The translations under genes and the position numbers were made by a program. Of a stretch of 64,000 nucleotides of DNA, positions 7,514 through 17,102 are shown piece after piece (the first letter of the stretch is position 1; each line of letters begins with the position of its first letter). The notes under the pieces were generated by a model that saw nothing but the letters and a program-made list of their open reading frames with translations, ran no database searches and was not told the origin of the DNA. The DNA comes from Candidatus Amulumruptor caecigallinarius (GTDB lineage: Bacteria; Bacteroidota; Bacteroidia; Bacteroidales; Muribaculaceae), in the NCBI GenBank assembly GCA_023665605.1, contig JAMPDP010000005.1, positions 1-64,000 of the forward strand, written 5' to 3'.

Positions 7514-8656
7514 TTAATAAGCTGACCTCTTAAATTCATTGATAATGTTACTAATCTCGCGTACATCGGCAGTCGAGGTTGCCTCTGAGATTGGCAGTGA
7601 CAGAATAGATGACGCGAGCCTGTCAGTGATTGCGAAATTATTACGGCAATCAAGAGCTTGATAGCAAGGCTGATGCATGGGCGGGGTGGGGTAGTGAATG
7701 TCTGTGCCAACGCCACGGTCAGTAAGGTAACTGCGAAACTCTTCGCGATGCGCTCCGGCATCAATCACATACTGATGCCACACATGGTCACTTGCCTGGA
7801 CAGGTGCCTGCGGGGGGACTATGTATGTCGAGTTTATAAGCTCGGTGTACAGAGCCGCGTTCTCGCGGCGTCGGCTGTTGACGTGCTCAATATGGCGTAA
7901 CTTCACGCGTATCATGGCTGCCTGTATCGGGTCAAGCCGACTGTTGACACCGGCGTATATGTTGTGGTATCGGCGGTCGCTGCCATAATTGGCAAGCGCA
8001 TGTACGGCGGAAGCCAACGCTTGGTCATCGGTGGTGACGATACCGGCGTCGCCGAGTGCTCCCACGTTCTTGGTGGGATAGAAGCTGAACGCTGCCGCAT
8101 GTCCCAGGTGACCTGTCATCAAGCCCCCGGCTATACCCGGCGTAGCAGATGTAGCACCTATGCTCTGAGCTGCATCCTCTATCGTTATGAGGCCACGGCG
8201 CATGGCTAAGTCGCGCAGCTCAGGCGTCCAGGCGTTGCGTCCGTATAAGTGCGTCACCATTATGGCCTTGGCCTGCGCCAAATCAGACTCAGTAATGGCT
8301 GCTGCATCTATGTTGTATGTCAGCGGGTCTGCGTCCACCGGGATGGGACGGAGTCCGGCGGCCGTCACTGCCAGTATGGTAGCGATGAACGTATTGGCAG
8401 GTACTATCACCCCATCACCTTTGCGGAGCTTGCCCAGTTGCACGTATCCGCGCAAAATTAATGTCAGTGCGTCCAAACCGTTGCCGGTGCCAATGGCATA
8501 CCCAGCACCCGTGAGAGAACGGAGGTCATTTTCCAGCGCTTCGCACTCTTCACCTCCGATATAGCGACCTGACCGGACCACCCTCAGGGCAGCCTCGGCC
8601 AGCTCTTCTTCATAATGGGCGTTAACCCTCTTTAAGTCGAGAAACGGATACTTCAC
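7514..8656 (-). CDS. fdtB: DegT/DnrJ/EryC1 aminotransferase, FdtB/QdtB-like
   Basis: 380 residues from a GTG at 8656. It is a PLP enzyme that should transaminate the 3-keto sugar made by the neighbouring FdtA, giving dTDP-Fuc3N or dTDP-Qui3N. It shows the family landmarks FLDLKRVN at the start, IEDAAQ with the cofactor-ring Asp161, and SFYPTKNVGALGD with the Schiff-base Lys196. The open frame extends upstream to a TTG at 8770, overlapping fdtA, but the extra residues do not look like the family. There is no in-frame ATG before the conserved start, so a non-ATG start is needed. Fucose versus quinovose configuration cannot be told from sequence. Confidence 0.85.
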   Translation of the reverse strand: MKYPFLDLKRVNAHYEEELAEAALRVVRSGRYIGGEECEALENDLRSLTGAGYAIGTGNGLDALTLILRGYVQLGKLRKGDGVIVPANTFIATILAVTAAGLRPIPVDADPLTYNIDAAAITESDLAQAKAIMVTHLYGRNAWTPELRDLAMRRGLITIEDAAQSIGATSATPGIAGGLMTGHLGHAAAFSFYPTKNVGALGDAGIVTTDDQALASAVHALANYGSDRRYHNIYAGVNSRLDPIQAAMIRVKLRHIEHVNSRRRENAALYTELINSTYIVPPQAPVQASDHVWHQYVIDAGAHREEFRSYLTDRGVGTDIHYPTPPMHQPCYQALDCRNNFAITDRLASSILSLPISEATSTADVREISNIINEFKRSAY

Positions 8657-8733
8657 TCCTGCCGGTGATGTTGCACGATGTGTGATTAGCAATGAATAAG
8701 ACGCGAGATGAGAGGCGGAACAGTAAATCTTGA

Positions 8734-9165
8734 CTAAAACAGAGGTCCGGCTTCCGCTCGCAACTTGCAAAACCGGTCATAGTCACGCACATAGTCTGCT
8801 TCATTGTAGTCCGTAGAGACAATCGACAGACACACGGCACCGGAGCTGAAATTGTCAAGTGTACGCCATATGCCGGGTGGTATCAGGAGCCCTTCATACG
8901 GTCGGTTCAGCGTGAAGTGACGCCATGAGAAGCCGTCACTCACATTCACATTGAAGCTCCCGGTTGTGGCCACAAGCAGCTGATGCATCGTTAGATGCGA
9001 ATGACCGCCACGCTCGGCTCCGGCGGGTACGTCGAATATCCAGTAGCACCGCTTGATGTCAAAGTCAATGGTGCCACCGGTTTGCTGCACGAATGTGAGG
9101 TTGCCCCGCGGGTCCTCAATCTTGGGCAGCCTGATGATTCTGGGCTCGCGGTCACTCCGCTCCAT
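8734..9165 (-). CDS. fdtA: dTDP-4-oxo-6-deoxyhexose 3,4-ketoisomerase, FdtA/QdtA-like
   Basis: 143 residues, a small cupin of the WxcM/FdtA family. Features are the [14 protein letters not shown] strand, the paired histidines of GGHSHL, and the [16 protein letters not shown] and [14 protein letters not shown] segments conserved in this isomerase. It converts the RmlB product dTDP-4-keto-6-deoxyglucose into the 3-keto isomer for the aminotransferase. Its ATG lies inside the 3' end of rmlA (14-bp overlap), implying translational coupling. Activity is assigned from family and neighbours; the 4-epimer preference (FdtA or QdtA) is open. Confidence 0.87.
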   Translation of the reverse strand: MERSDREPRIIRLPKIEDPRGNLTFVQQTGGTIDFDIKRCYWIFDVPAGAERGGHSHLTMHQLLVATTGSFNVNVSDGFSWRHFTLNRPYEGLLIPPGIWRTLDNFSSGAVCLSIVSTDYNEADYVRDYDRFCKLRAEAGPLF

Positions 9166-10036
9166 TCTCGGCGAGGTCTATCAGATAGCGGCCATATGCG
9201 TTGTTGCGCATCGGCTCGGCGAGCTTGAGCAACTGAGGGGCATCAATGAATCCACGGCGGAAGGCTATTTCCTCAAGGACTGCCACCTTGAAGCCCTGAC
9301 GCTTCTCAATGGTCTCTATGAAGTTTGATGCCTCCATCAATGAGTCCGTAGTGCCGGTGTCAAGCCATGCAAAACCGCGGCCAAACAGTTGTACGTTGAG
9401 CTTGTCACGCTCCATATACACCTGATTAACCGTGGTAATCTCGAGTTCGCCGCGGGCACTCGGCTTGATGTTAGATGCCACATCCACCACCGAGTTGGGG
9501 TAGAAGTAGAGCCCGACCACGGCGAAGTTGGTCTCAGGCTCCTGAGGCTTCTCCACGATGTTCACGGCTTTGCCGCGCTCATCTATGGTCACCACGCCGT
9601 AGCGCTGTGGATCCTTCACCTTGTAGGCGAATATTGTAGCCTCGCTACTCTCGGCCGTGCGGGCCACAGCTGCGTTGAGCATACCGGTGAAGCCCTGCCC
9701 GTAAAATATGTTGTCGCCAAGCACCAGACACACATCATCGTCGCCGATAAACTCGCGTCCGATGATGAAAGCCTGAGCAAGCCCCTCGGGACGAGGCTGC
9801 TCTGCATAACTGAAATTCACGCCCATGTCATGCCCGTCGCCTAACAGGCGCTTGAAGCCCGGCAGGTCATAGGGTGTGGAGATAATCAGGATGTCACGGA
9901 TGCCGGCGAGCATCAGCACCGAGATTGGGTAGTAGACCATCGGCTTGTCATAGATGGGAACAAGCTGCTTGGAGATGCCTCGGGTGATGGGATACAGGCG
10001 CGTGCCGGAGCCTCCGGCGAGAACGATACCTTTCAT
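9152..10036 (-). CDS. rmlA: Glucose-1-phosphate thymidylyltransferase RmlA
   Basis: 294 residues from an ATG. It joins glucose-1-phosphate and dTTP to form dTDP-glucose, the first step of the pathway. The nucleotide-binding loop [11 protein letters not shown] (8-18), [15 protein letters not shown], the LGDNIFYG catalytic region and [18 protein letters not shown] match the family closely, and the length is typical. It follows rmlB by 62 bp and overlaps fdtA, so the three form one unit. dTDP-glucose can feed both the amino sugar made here and rhamnose through rmlD at 58.9 kb. Confidence 0.96.
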   Translation of the reverse strand: MKGIVLAGGSGTRLYPITRGISKQLVPIYDKPMVYYPISVLMLAGIRDILIISTPYDLPGFKRLLGDGHDMGVNFSYAEQPRPEGLAQAFIIGREFIGDDDVCLVLGDNIFYGQGFTGMLNAAVARTAESSEATIFAYKVKDPQRYGVVTIDERGKAVNIVEKPQEPETNFAVVGLYFYPNSVVDVASNIKPSARGELEITTVNQVYMERDKLNVQLFGRGFAWLDTGTTDSLMEASNFIETIEKRQGFKVAVLEEIAFRRGFIDAPQLLKLAEPMRNNAYGRYLIDLAENGAE

Positions 10037-10098
10037 GCTACTGACGGTGTGGTGGTTAGAGAGATCTGTGTGAAACGTTAAGTGGGTGATGAACTGAC

Positions 10099-11301
10099 TC
10101 AGCGGTTACCGTACATCTGTTCGTAGTAACGCTGATAGTCACCCGAAGTAACGCCTTCCACCCACTCTTGGTTGTCAAGATACCAGCGGATAGTCTTCTC
10201 GATGCCCTCCGTGAAAGGCGTTTCGGGATACCAACCAAGCTCGGTGGCTATCTTAGTCGGGTCGATGGCATAGCGCATGTCATGCCCCGGGCGATCAGTG
10301 ACGTAAGTAATCAAGTCATAGTTAATCTCCTCAGGCTTAATTCCCTTGAGCAATGACTGATAGCGGGGTTCCTCCTTCATGATGCGTGCTATGGTGTCGA
10401 TGACCAGACGCACTATGTTGATGTTCTGCTCCTCGTTGAAGCCGCCTATGTTATATACCTCGCCCAGACGCCCGTCGCGGAGCACCATGTCGATAGCCTT
10501 GGCGTGGTCCTCCACATAGAGCCAATCACGCACATTGTCACCCTTGCCGTAGACTGGCAGCTTCTTGCCCTCAAGGATGTTCTTGATAATCAGTGGAATG
10601 AGCTTCTCCGGGAAGTGATACGGGCCATAGTTGTTGCTGCAGCGAGTGATGTTCACCGGCATCCCGTAGGTCTCGTGATAAGCCAGCGTAATCAGGTCAG
10701 AGCCTGTCTTGGCCGCAGAATAGGGGGAGCGCGGAGCCAGAGGCGTCTCCTCGGTGAAGAATCCCTTGCCGAAAGTCTTCAAGTTCGTGCGCCCCGTCAC
10801 CACGCGCTTCACATCATCGCTCAGGTGCAACGGCTGCGCCTCATCATAATCCTTGCTCAGAGAGCCGTAGACTTCGTCAGTGGAAATCTGGAGGTACTTC
10901 TTGCCCTGACGATACTTGGGGTGTCCCTGCTCATCCTTCCCCTCCAGCCACGCCTCGCGGGCGCAGTCGAGCATGTTCTGAGTGCCCAGGATGTTGGTCT
11001 CCAAAAACAATCGCGGGTTCTCGATGCTGCGGTCCACATGGCTCTCGGCAGCGAAGTTGACAACGTAGTCCGGGTCAAACTCAGCCATCAGACGGCTTAC
11101 CAGTTCGCGGTCGCCGATGTCACCCTTGACGAACCTCACGTTAGCCCTCTTCACATCCTCGGCAATCGTCATCGGATTGCCTGCGTATGTCAGAGCGTCA
11201 AGGATCACTATGTCAACGTCATCGCCCCACTTCTTAAGCAGGTACTTGACAAAATTAGCCCCGATAAAGCCGGCGGCTCCCGTCACGAGATATTTTTTCA
11301 T
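10099..11301 (-). CDS. rmlB: dTDP-glucose 4,6-dehydratase RmlB
   Basis: 400 residues from the ATG at 11301; a longer frame to 11370 adds 23 unrelated residues and is rejected. An extended short-chain dehydrogenase: NAD-binding GAAGFIG (7-13), [10 protein letters not shown], and the catalytic Tyr and Lys in [11 protein letters not shown]. It produces dTDP-4-keto-6-deoxyglucose, used by FdtA here. An insertion around [15 protein letters not shown] is usual in Bacteroidales homologues. First gene of the minus-strand run that ends with mnmE. Confidence 0.95.
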   Translation of the reverse strand: MKKYLVTGAAGFIGANFVKYLLKKWGDDVDIVILDALTYAGNPMTIAEDVKRANVRFVKGDIGDRELVSRLMAEFDPDYVVNFAAESHVDRSIENPRLFLETNILGTQNMLDCAREAWLEGKDEQGHPKYRQGKKYLQISTDEVYGSLSKDYDEAQPLHLSDDVKRVVTGRTNLKTFGKGFFTEETPLAPRSPYSAAKTGSDLITLAYHETYGMPVNITRCSNNYGPYHFPEKLIPLIIKNILEGKKLPVYGKGDNVRDWLYVEDHAKAIDMVLRDGRLGEVYNIGGFNEEQNINIVRLVIDTIARIMKEEPRYQSLLKGIKPEEINYDLITYVTDRPGHDMRYAIDPTKIATELGWYPETPFTEGIEKTIRWYLDNQEWVEGVTSGDYQRYYEQMYGNR

Positions 11302-11336
11302 GAGTCGGTGATGAGGATGTAGTTGAATTTTGCCCC

Positions 11337-11344
11337 GAAAGTTA
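11337..11344 (-). promoter_or_regulatory. Possible -7 element for rmlB
   Basis: TAACTTTC on the minus strand differs from TAnnTTTG in the last base and would give a leader of about 30 bases. No good -33 element is seen at 19-21 bp. Confidence 0.35.
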
Positions 11345-11459
11345 CGAATTTTTTTCCAACCACCACCCAATCCCCTTCATCAACACCCACAACTTGTATC
11401 CGCTCTGGTACTCAACTACTCCTGCCGTGGAGGGACTTGCGGTTTGAGATGCGGTGACA

Positions 11460-11491
11460 TTTGCAACTCAGCGGGCAAAGGGCTAACTTTG
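11460..11491 (+). promoter_or_regulatory. Bacteroidetes sigma-type promoter before the symporter gene
   Basis: TTTG at 11460-11463, a 20-bp spacer, then TAACTTTG at 11484-11491 match the consensus exactly. Transcription should begin about 11496-11498, right at the first ATG (11499). Confidence 0.8.
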
Positions 11492-11498
11492 CATCTGT

Positions 11499-12773
11499 AT
11501 GACTGACAATGTTATTGCCAAGAAGGGCTTTACTGATAATCCTGAAAAGCGCATGGATATGCCGGAGGGGTGCAATGACAAGCCGCGCAAGCGGCGGCTT
11601 GGGTTGCTCCCTCGCATCCTTATCGCTATGGTGCTCGGTGTAGGGGCCGGCATGGTGTTACCGATGTGGTGCGGACGGCTGATGGCTACGTTCGATGCGC
11701 TGTTTTCTGCATTTCTCAACTTCATGATTCCGCTCATCATAGTGGGCTTCGTGACACCGGCCATTGCCGATACGGGGCGCCGCGCACCCATGATGCTGCT
11801 TGCCACTGCCGCTTTGGCTTACCTTGCCACTGTGCTCGCCGGGCAGATGAGCTATGCCTGCGGGACAGCAGTGTTTCCTTCGTTGATTACCTCCACACTC
11901 CCGTTGGCAGCTACGGAAGCCGCCGGGATAGCCCCTTGGTTCACACTGCAAATCACACCCTTGTGTACTGTGACTACGGCTCTCGTTCTCGCCTTTGTAC
12001 TCGGTCTGTGCATGGCACGCTTTGACTCGCCTCGGTTGCGGGGACTTGCCTCTGAGATGCGTACCGTCGTGGAGATGACCATCCGTGGTGCCGTTATTCC
12101 ACTTTTGCCTCTTTACATCTTCGGCATATTCCTCTGCATGACAGTTGAGGGACAGGTCGCCGCCGTGCTCCGCTCGTTTGTGTGGATTGTTGGAGTAATA
12201 TTCTGTCTACACGTGCTATTGCTTTTGCTGCAATATTGCATCGCAGGCATCATAGGCGGTCGCAATCCGTTGAAGATGCTCCGCACCATGCTTCCGGCAT
12301 ACTTCACCGCCCTCGGCACGCAGAGCTCCGCCGCTACCATTCCAGTGACTCTGCGACAGACCATTAAGATGGGTGTCAGTGAGGATGTGGCCGGTTTTGT
12401 AATACCCCTGTGCGCCACCATCCACCTGTCAGGAAGCACACTTAAGATAGTGGCCTGCGCACTTGCTCTGACCATCATGCAAGGACTTCCGCATGACATG
12501 ATGACCTTTGCCGGCTTCATAGCTATGCTCGGAATAACCATGGTAGCCGCCCCTGGAATACCGGGAGGTGCCATTATGGCAGCTCTTGGCGTGCTCCAGT
12601 CAATGCTCGGATTCAGTGAGCAGCAATGCGCTTTGATGATTGCCCTCTACATCGCTATGGACAGTTTCGGTACGGCTTGCAATGTGACCGGCGACGGTGC
12701 TATTGCCGTGATTATCAACCGCTTCTTTGGCAATAAGGCCGGGGCAGACAGCAATCCTCCAACTCCGGTATGA
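11499..12773 (+). CDS. Dicarboxylate/amino acid:cation symporter
   Basis: 424 residues with about eight membrane segments and two re-entrant loops, as in the DAACS (GltP/DctA) family. The serine-rich loop TQSSAATIPVTL and the C-terminal NVTGDGAIAVIINRFF match; the usual LGATIN-MDGT motif is altered to LCATIHLSGST, so the ion and substrate sites may be atypical. It likely imports glutamate, aspartate or C4-dicarboxylates with protons or sodium. The strong promoter ends at the first ATG, so either the mRNA is leaderless or translation starts at the in-frame ATG at 11553, which removes a hydrophilic N-terminus. The stop overlaps ung by 4 bp. Confidence 0.9.
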   Translation: MTDNVIAKKGFTDNPEKRMDMPEGCNDKPRKRRLGLLPRILIAMVLGVGAGMVLPMWCGRLMATFDALFSAFLNFMIPLIIVGFVTPAIADTGRRAPMMLLATAALAYLATVLAGQMSYACGTAVFPSLITSTLPLAATEAAGIAPWFTLQITPLCTVTTALVLAFVLGLCMARFDSPRLRGLASEMRTVVEMTIRGAVIPLLPLYIFGIFLCMTVEGQVAAVLRSFVWIVGVIFCLHVLLLLLQYCIAGIIGGRNPLKMLRTMLPAYFTALGTQSSAATIPVTLRQTIKMGVSEDVAGFVIPLCATIHLSGSTLKIVACALALTIMQGLPHDMMTFAGFIAMLGITMVAAPGIPGGAIMAALGVLQSMLGFSEQQCALMIALYIAMDSFGTACNVTGDGAIAVIINRFFGNKAGADSNPPTPV

Positions 12774-13438
12774 CGATGACCGTACGCATCCATCCCTCAT
12801 GGCATACGCTCCTTGCCGCTGAGTGGGAACAGCCCTACTTTGCCGAGCTCGCCGCAAAGGTGCGCTCACGCTATGCCGAGGCTACCGTCTATCCTCCCGC
12901 CGGGCGCATCTTCGCAGCCTTCGACGCATGTCCTGCTGACCGGGTGAAAGTGGTAATCCTCGGCCAAGATCCTTACCACGGCCCCGGTCAGGCCAACGGG
13001 ATGTGTTTCTCAGTTGGCCCCGGCGTGGAGCTACCCCCATCGCTCGTCAACATCTTCAAGGAGGTGAGCACCGACACCGGGACCGCTTTTCCTGCCGACG
13101 GCGACCTCAGCCGTTGGGCCGAACAAGGTGTGCTTTTGCTCAACTCCGCACTCACTGTCGATGCCCATGCTGCCGGTTCTCACCGAGGGTATGGTTGGGA
13201 ACGGCTCACGGATGCAGCCATCGCCGCCATCTCGGCATCGCAGCCGGCCGTTGTATTCATGCTCTGGGGTTCATGGGCACAGCGCAAGAGCGAGCTGATT
13301 GACAACAGCCGTCACCTTGTACTGACGGCACCGCACCCGTCGCCACTGAGTGCCTACCGAGGTTTTTTCGGTTGTCGGCACTTCACGCGCGCCAACGACT
13401 GGCTCATCTCCAAGGGCCTCACACCAATACAATGGTGA
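12770..13438 (+). CDS. ung: Uracil-DNA glycosylase
   Basis: 222 residues. It removes uracil from DNA to start base-excision repair. The family 1 signature GQDPYHGPGQANG, with catalytic Asp67, the uracil-recognition segment LLLNSALTVDAHAAGSH and the C-terminal HPSPLSAYRGFFGCRHF loop with its catalytic His are all present, and the length is typical. It starts within the stop codon of the symporter gene (ATGA overlap), so expression is probably coupled to that promoter. Confidence 0.96.
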   Translation: MTMTVRIHPSWHTLLAAEWEQPYFAELAAKVRSRYAEATVYPPAGRIFAAFDACPADRVKVVILGQDPYHGPGQANGMCFSVGPGVELPPSLVNIFKEVSTDTGTAFPADGDLSRWAEQGVLLLNSALTVDAHAAGSHRGYGWERLTDAAIAAISASQPAVVFMLWGSWAQRKSELIDNSRHLVLTAPHPSPLSAYRGFFGCRHFTRANDWLISKGLTPIQW

Positions 13439-13468
13439 ATCCTCTGACCATCATATACACGCTTTGCA

Positions 13469-13873
13469 ATGCAATTGACCAAATCCATAGAACAACGAAT
13501 AGCCGATGCCCGCCGGAACCATCAGCAGGGTTACAACTGCGCGCAATGCGTGGTGATGGCCTTTGATGATGTCGCTTCGCCTGAACACCTCGCCGCGCTC
13601 GAAGCAGCAGCGGCTCCTCTCGGTGCCGGTATGGGTGACATGGCCCACACCTGCGGGTGCCTTTCAGGGGCTCATATGCTCACGGGAGCACTTTGCTACG
13701 ACGGTCCGGCCAATAAACAGCAGCGCTACAAGGAAGCAGCAGCCTTCAATGCCGAGTGGATTCGCCGCCACACTTTCAGTGCATGCCGTGATCTCAAGAC
13801 TAAGGGGCACATACCCTGCATGACACTTATAGAGGATACCATCAGCCAATTGCATAACACTCTGGGTGAATGA
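13469..13873 (+). CDS. C_GCAxxG_C_C family protein
   Basis: 134 residues. It has the spaced cysteines that name the family: GYNCAQCV near residue 24, the GAGMGDMAHTCGCLSGAHMLTG core, and later cysteines in FSACRDL and HIPCMTL. Members are suspected to bind a metal or iron-sulfur or heme cofactor as redox proteins; no reaction is established. It starts 30 bp after ung and overlaps the DUF5103 gene by 4 bp, so it belongs to the same transcription run. Confidence 0.85.
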   Translation: MQLTKSIEQRIADARRNHQQGYNCAQCVVMAFDDVASPEHLAALEAAAAPLGAGMGDMAHTCGCLSGAHMLTGALCYDGPANKQQRYKEAAAFNAEWIRRHTFSACRDLKTKGHIPCMTLIEDTISQLHNTLGE

Positions 13874-15159
13874 GTTGTGAATGGCTGAATATCAGGCGTC
13901 TCGCCCTTGCTTTCTGCCTCCTCGTCTGCGCGGTATCTACCGCGAGAGCCGAGGAGTCTCGCGCTATGCTTGCCGACGGGTTTCACACACTTATAACGGA
14001 AGTGAACGGTCAACCGCAGAGTGTGCCTGTCATCACCCTCGGCACCCTTGACAAGCTCACAGTGAGGTGGGACGAAATGGCCGATGAACGTCGCTACCTG
14101 CGTTACCGGCTCACACACTGCGACCGTGATTGGCACCCCTCACGGCTCCTGGAAAGCGAGTGGCTGGATGGCTTCAACGAGGCGCAGGTGGAGGATTTCG
14201 CATACTCACGGCTCACTCCTAATCATTACATAAACTACACGCTGTCAATACCATCTGCCGATATGGCACCTACTCGGTCGGGTAATTATCTCCTTGAGGT
14301 TTATGATGAGGAGAACCCTGATGATGTACTCGTCCGGGTTCCGTTCTATATTACTGAAAATCTGGCAGACATGGCCATGACCGTCAGCTCACGCACCGAC
14401 ATTGACATCAACGACAGCCACCAACAGCTATCCGTAGCTGCTGACCTTCACCGACTTGACCCGGGCGCAGACTTGATGAGCACGCTGACGTTGGAAGTGA
14501 CTCAAAATGGGCGGCAGGACAATATGGCAGTCACCGATCGGCCGCTCCGTCTCCGTGGTTCGACGGCTATATATGAGCATGACCGGCGCCTGATATTTAA
14601 TGCCGGTAATGAATACCGCCGCTTTGAGACGGTGACTCCACGCTATCCGGGCATGGGTGTGGAGCGCGTGAGCTGGATAGACCCATACTACCACTTCGAA
14701 CTTTATCCCGACGCTCCGCGCGCGGGGGAACCATATTCCTATGACTCCACCCAATTCGGTCGCTTCAAAGTACGCAACTCCGACGGCTATGACACCCCCG
14801 GCAGCTCTGACACTGATGCCGATTATGTTATGGTGCACTTCGCACTTGACATGCCCCGCCGCGTCGATGGCGAAATATACCTGGATGGAGACTTCACGCA
14901 GCGACGCTTCGCTCCGGAGAGCCGCATGAACTGGAATCCTGCTACAAACCGTTATGAGGCATCCATACTACTCAAGCAGGGTTCATATAATTACCAATAC
15001 CTGCTGCTCCCTGCCGGAAGTACGATTGCATCAACAGCACCTGTGGAAGGTGATAAGTTCGAGACTGTCAACGAATACGTGGTGCGCCTCTACTTCCGGC
15101 CACCGGGAGCCCGCGCTGACCGCCTCGTGGGCACCGCCTCTATCATATCGGGACAATGA
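13870..15159 (+). CDS. DUF5103 protein, type IX secretion plug
   Basis: 429 residues with a signal peptide (LALAFCLLVCAVSTARA). The beta-rich body contains YLRYRLTHCDRDWHPS, ESEWLDGFNEAQVEDFAYS and YYHFELYP, characteristic of DUF5103. In Flavobacterium a protein of this family (PlugD) closes the periplasmic side of the SprA translocon of the type IX secretion system. Its presence supports a Bacteroidetes host. No other type IX genes are nearby, which is normal because they are scattered. It overlaps both neighbours by 4 bp. Confidence 0.85.
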   Translation: MSCEWLNIRRLALAFCLLVCAVSTARAEESRAMLADGFHTLITEVNGQPQSVPVITLGTLDKLTVRWDEMADERRYLRYRLTHCDRDWHPSRLLESEWLDGFNEAQVEDFAYSRLTPNHYINYTLSIPSADMAPTRSGNYLLEVYDEENPDDVLVRVPFYITENLADMAMTVSSRTDIDINDSHQQLSVAADLHRLDPGADLMSTLTLEVTQNGRQDNMAVTDRPLRLRGSTAIYEHDRRLIFNAGNEYRRFETVTPRYPGMGVERVSWIDPYYHFELYPDAPRAGEPYSYDSTQFGRFKVRNSDGYDTPGSSDTDADYVMVHFALDMPRRVDGEIYLDGDFTQRRFAPESRMNWNPATNRYEASILLKQGSYNYQYLLLPAGSTIASTAPVEGDKFETVNEYVVRLYFRPPGARADRLVGTASIISGQ

Positions 15160-15764
15160 ACGATACTTTCGAAGAACAGACTATGTTACAGATACAAGAC
15201 ACTCTGGTGTCACTTGACCTTGCGGAACGCTTCTTCTGCTGCGACCTTGACGCTTGCCGCGGCGAGTGTTGCATTGAGGGTGATGCGGGAGCTCCCATAA
15301 CCCGTGAAGAGTTTGACCGTCTGAAGGAGCTTGTGTCGGAAGTGAAAGATGACCTCCTGCCACTGGCTCGTGAGGAGATTGAGCATCGGGGTGTTGGATA
15401 CATTGATGAGGAGGGCGATCTTGTGACCTCTATCATTGACGGTCGTAACTGCGTGTTCACCTGTTACGCTCCGGGTGGCAAGTGCATTTGTGCTCTGGAG
15501 AAGGCATTCCGTGAAGGTCGTACAGACTTCCGCAAACCCATCTCATGCTACCTCTACCCGCTGCGTATCACCGAGTATCCTACATTCACTGCCGTCAATT
15601 ATCACCGCTGGAAGATATGCCGCCCGGCTGAGAAGTTGGGCCGCAAGCTCGGATTGAGGCTCTATCAGTTTCTGAAAGAGCCGCTTACCGAACGATTTGG
15701 CCAGGAGTGGTATGACGAGCTATGCCTCGCCTGTGAGGCTTATCTGGCCGAGTATGGCCGCTGA
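15156..15764 (+). CDS. DUF3109 family protein
   Basis: 202 residues. Cysteines are clustered in FCCDLDACRGECCIEGDAG near the start, CVFTCYAPGGKCICALE in the middle and PISCYLYPLR further on, a pattern that suggests a metal or Fe-S centre. The family has no established function. The ATG at 15156 overlaps the DUF5103 stop; an internal ATG at 15183 is an alternative start. The 3' end overlaps the flippase start by 11 bp. Confidence 0.85.
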   Translation: MNDTFEEQTMLQIQDTLVSLDLAERFFCCDLDACRGECCIEGDAGAPITREEFDRLKELVSEVKDDLLPLAREEIEHRGVGYIDEEGDLVTSIIDGRNCVFTCYAPGGKCICALEKAFREGRTDFRKPISCYLYPLRITEYPTFTAVNYHRWKICRPAEKLGRKLGLRLYQFLKEPLTERFGQEWYDELCLACEAYLAEYGR

Positions 15765-17049
15765 CCTGTATACACCTGCACGCCACGGATTGCTGAAAGC
15801 TACTCTGTGGCTCTATCTGCGCATGGGAGTGCTGACGCTCGTGCAGCTTGCCGTGACTAGCCTGCTGCTCGATGCAATGGGGGTTGATGATTACGGACTT
15901 TGGACCATCGCCTGTTCGCTCGTTATGCTGTGGAGCTTTCCCTCCGACGTGGCCGGAGAGGTGACGCTCCGTTGGCTCAGTGTGAGCCGAGGCCGCGGGG
16001 AAACTCAGGCTCGGCAACTCTCCATATTCTATGCCCTGCGGCGACGTGCCCGGTTGATAGTCGGCTTCTCAGCAGTGATAAGTGTTGGCGCGGGTGTTTG
16101 GTGGATGACCTGCTTGGCATCTGTCCCAGATGAGATGATTACTACCGGATGCATTCTTGTGGCCGTACTCACGCTTGTGATGGCATTGAAAAGCCTCTCT
16201 ACGCAATATGTGTCATGGCTTGTCGCCGCCGAGCGGTGGCGTGCCTACGCGTGGCTGTCGATAGCCGAAGGGGTTGCCACACTGGTTTGTGCAGCCGCGG
16301 TATGCACCCTGTCACAGGCAGATGTAACTTACGTATATGTATGGTCACTCGTCGCGGTTGAGGGTGTGATTCTTCTCTGTTACCGTCGTGTGAGCGGTGC
16401 GAGTCGTGACGGTAAGGCTGCTGATGTTAAGCAGACTGACGGTGCCGGGCGATATATGCTGTGGAATGTAGTGGGCGGTCTCGGTGTGATAATTTGGCTC
16501 CAGGGTATGACGCCTGTGATGAACGCCTCACACGGACTGGGTGTGACAGCAGCCGTTGCCATTGCTATGATGCTGTTGGGTCGCATACGCGCCTTTTGTG
16601 CAGGATTTCAACGCGCGGTGGTGCCACGCCTGATGAGGCTGTATGCCGCAGGTGCTCGGAGGGATGTCCGCAAGTTGCTCAGCCGCTATTCGGCACTTTG
16701 TTTCGCTATGGCTGCATTGCTGCTGGCACTCCTTGTGTGGATGGCCCCATGGTGGCTTGGCCTGTGGCTTGACGATGTGCCGGAGGGGTGCGTGACTATG
16801 GTGAGAGTCGCCCTCGCAGCAGCACTGCTATGTTGCATTGACGTTCCTCTTGATGCCGTTGTGATGGCTCGTGGCAGCATCCGCGCCTACGAACTGGCCA
16901 TGGGCTCTCTGCTTGCTGCTGCTCCTTTGGCGGTAATCATTGCCTCCCTGTGCGGGGCAACTGCCGAGGATGCATTCGTATGGCAGCTCTTGCCTCTGAC
17001 AGTGGCTTTGCCCTTGAGAATACTGTTCGCCCTGCGGGCAACCCGTTGA
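15754..17049 (+). CDS. Wzx-like polysaccharide flippase
   Basis: 431 residues from the ATG at 15754; the frame reaches 15697 but that part lies inside DUF3109. About twelve hydrophobic segments run through the whole length with few charges, and the DDYGLWTIACSLVMLW stretch after the first pair of helices is usual in the MATE/Wzx exporter superfamily. It probably flips a lipid-linked glycan across the inner membrane. The glycan could contain the dTDP-amino sugar made upstream at 7.5-11.3 kb, started by the sugar transferase at 35.3 kb. This link is inferred. Confidence 0.75.
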   Translation: MAADLYTPARHGLLKATLWLYLRMGVLTLVQLAVTSLLLDAMGVDDYGLWTIACSLVMLWSFPSDVAGEVTLRWLSVSRGRGETQARQLSIFYALRRRARLIVGFSAVISVGAGVWWMTCLASVPDEMITTGCILVAVLTLVMALKSLSTQYVSWLVAAERWRAYAWLSIAEGVATLVCAAAVCTLSQADVTYVYVWSLVAVEGVILLCYRRVSGASRDGKAADVKQTDGAGRYMLWNVVGGLGVIIWLQGMTPVMNASHGLGVTAAVAIAMMLLGRIRAFCAGFQRAVVPRLMRLYAAGARRDVRKLLSRYSALCFAMAALLLALLVWMAPWWLGLWLDDVPEGCVTMVRVALAAALLCCIDVPLDAVVMARGSIRAYELAMGSLLAAAPLAVIIASLCGATAEDAFVWQLLPLTVALPLRILFALRATR

Positions 17050-17068
17050 GGGGGCCGGCCGCAGGGCG
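17028..17068 (+). terminator. Hairpin spanning the flippase stop codon
   Basis: A perfect 10-bp stem, CGCCCTGCGG with CCGCAGGGCG, has the stop codon in its 21-base loop and lies between two convergent genes. No T-run follows, so it may act as an mRNA-end stabiliser rather than a classical terminator. Confidence 0.4.
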
Positions 17069-17102
17069 ATGATGAGAGATTAGTTGTATTGGCGTTCTGA
17101 AA

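Noticed and set aside
8657..8770. N-terminal extension of the FdtB aminotransferase
   Set aside because: It begins with TTG, overlaps fdtA and does not resemble the family; the conserved fold starts at the GTG at 8656.
10504..11322. 272-residue plus-strand ORF
   Set aside because: Antisense to rmlB, which is complete and convincing.
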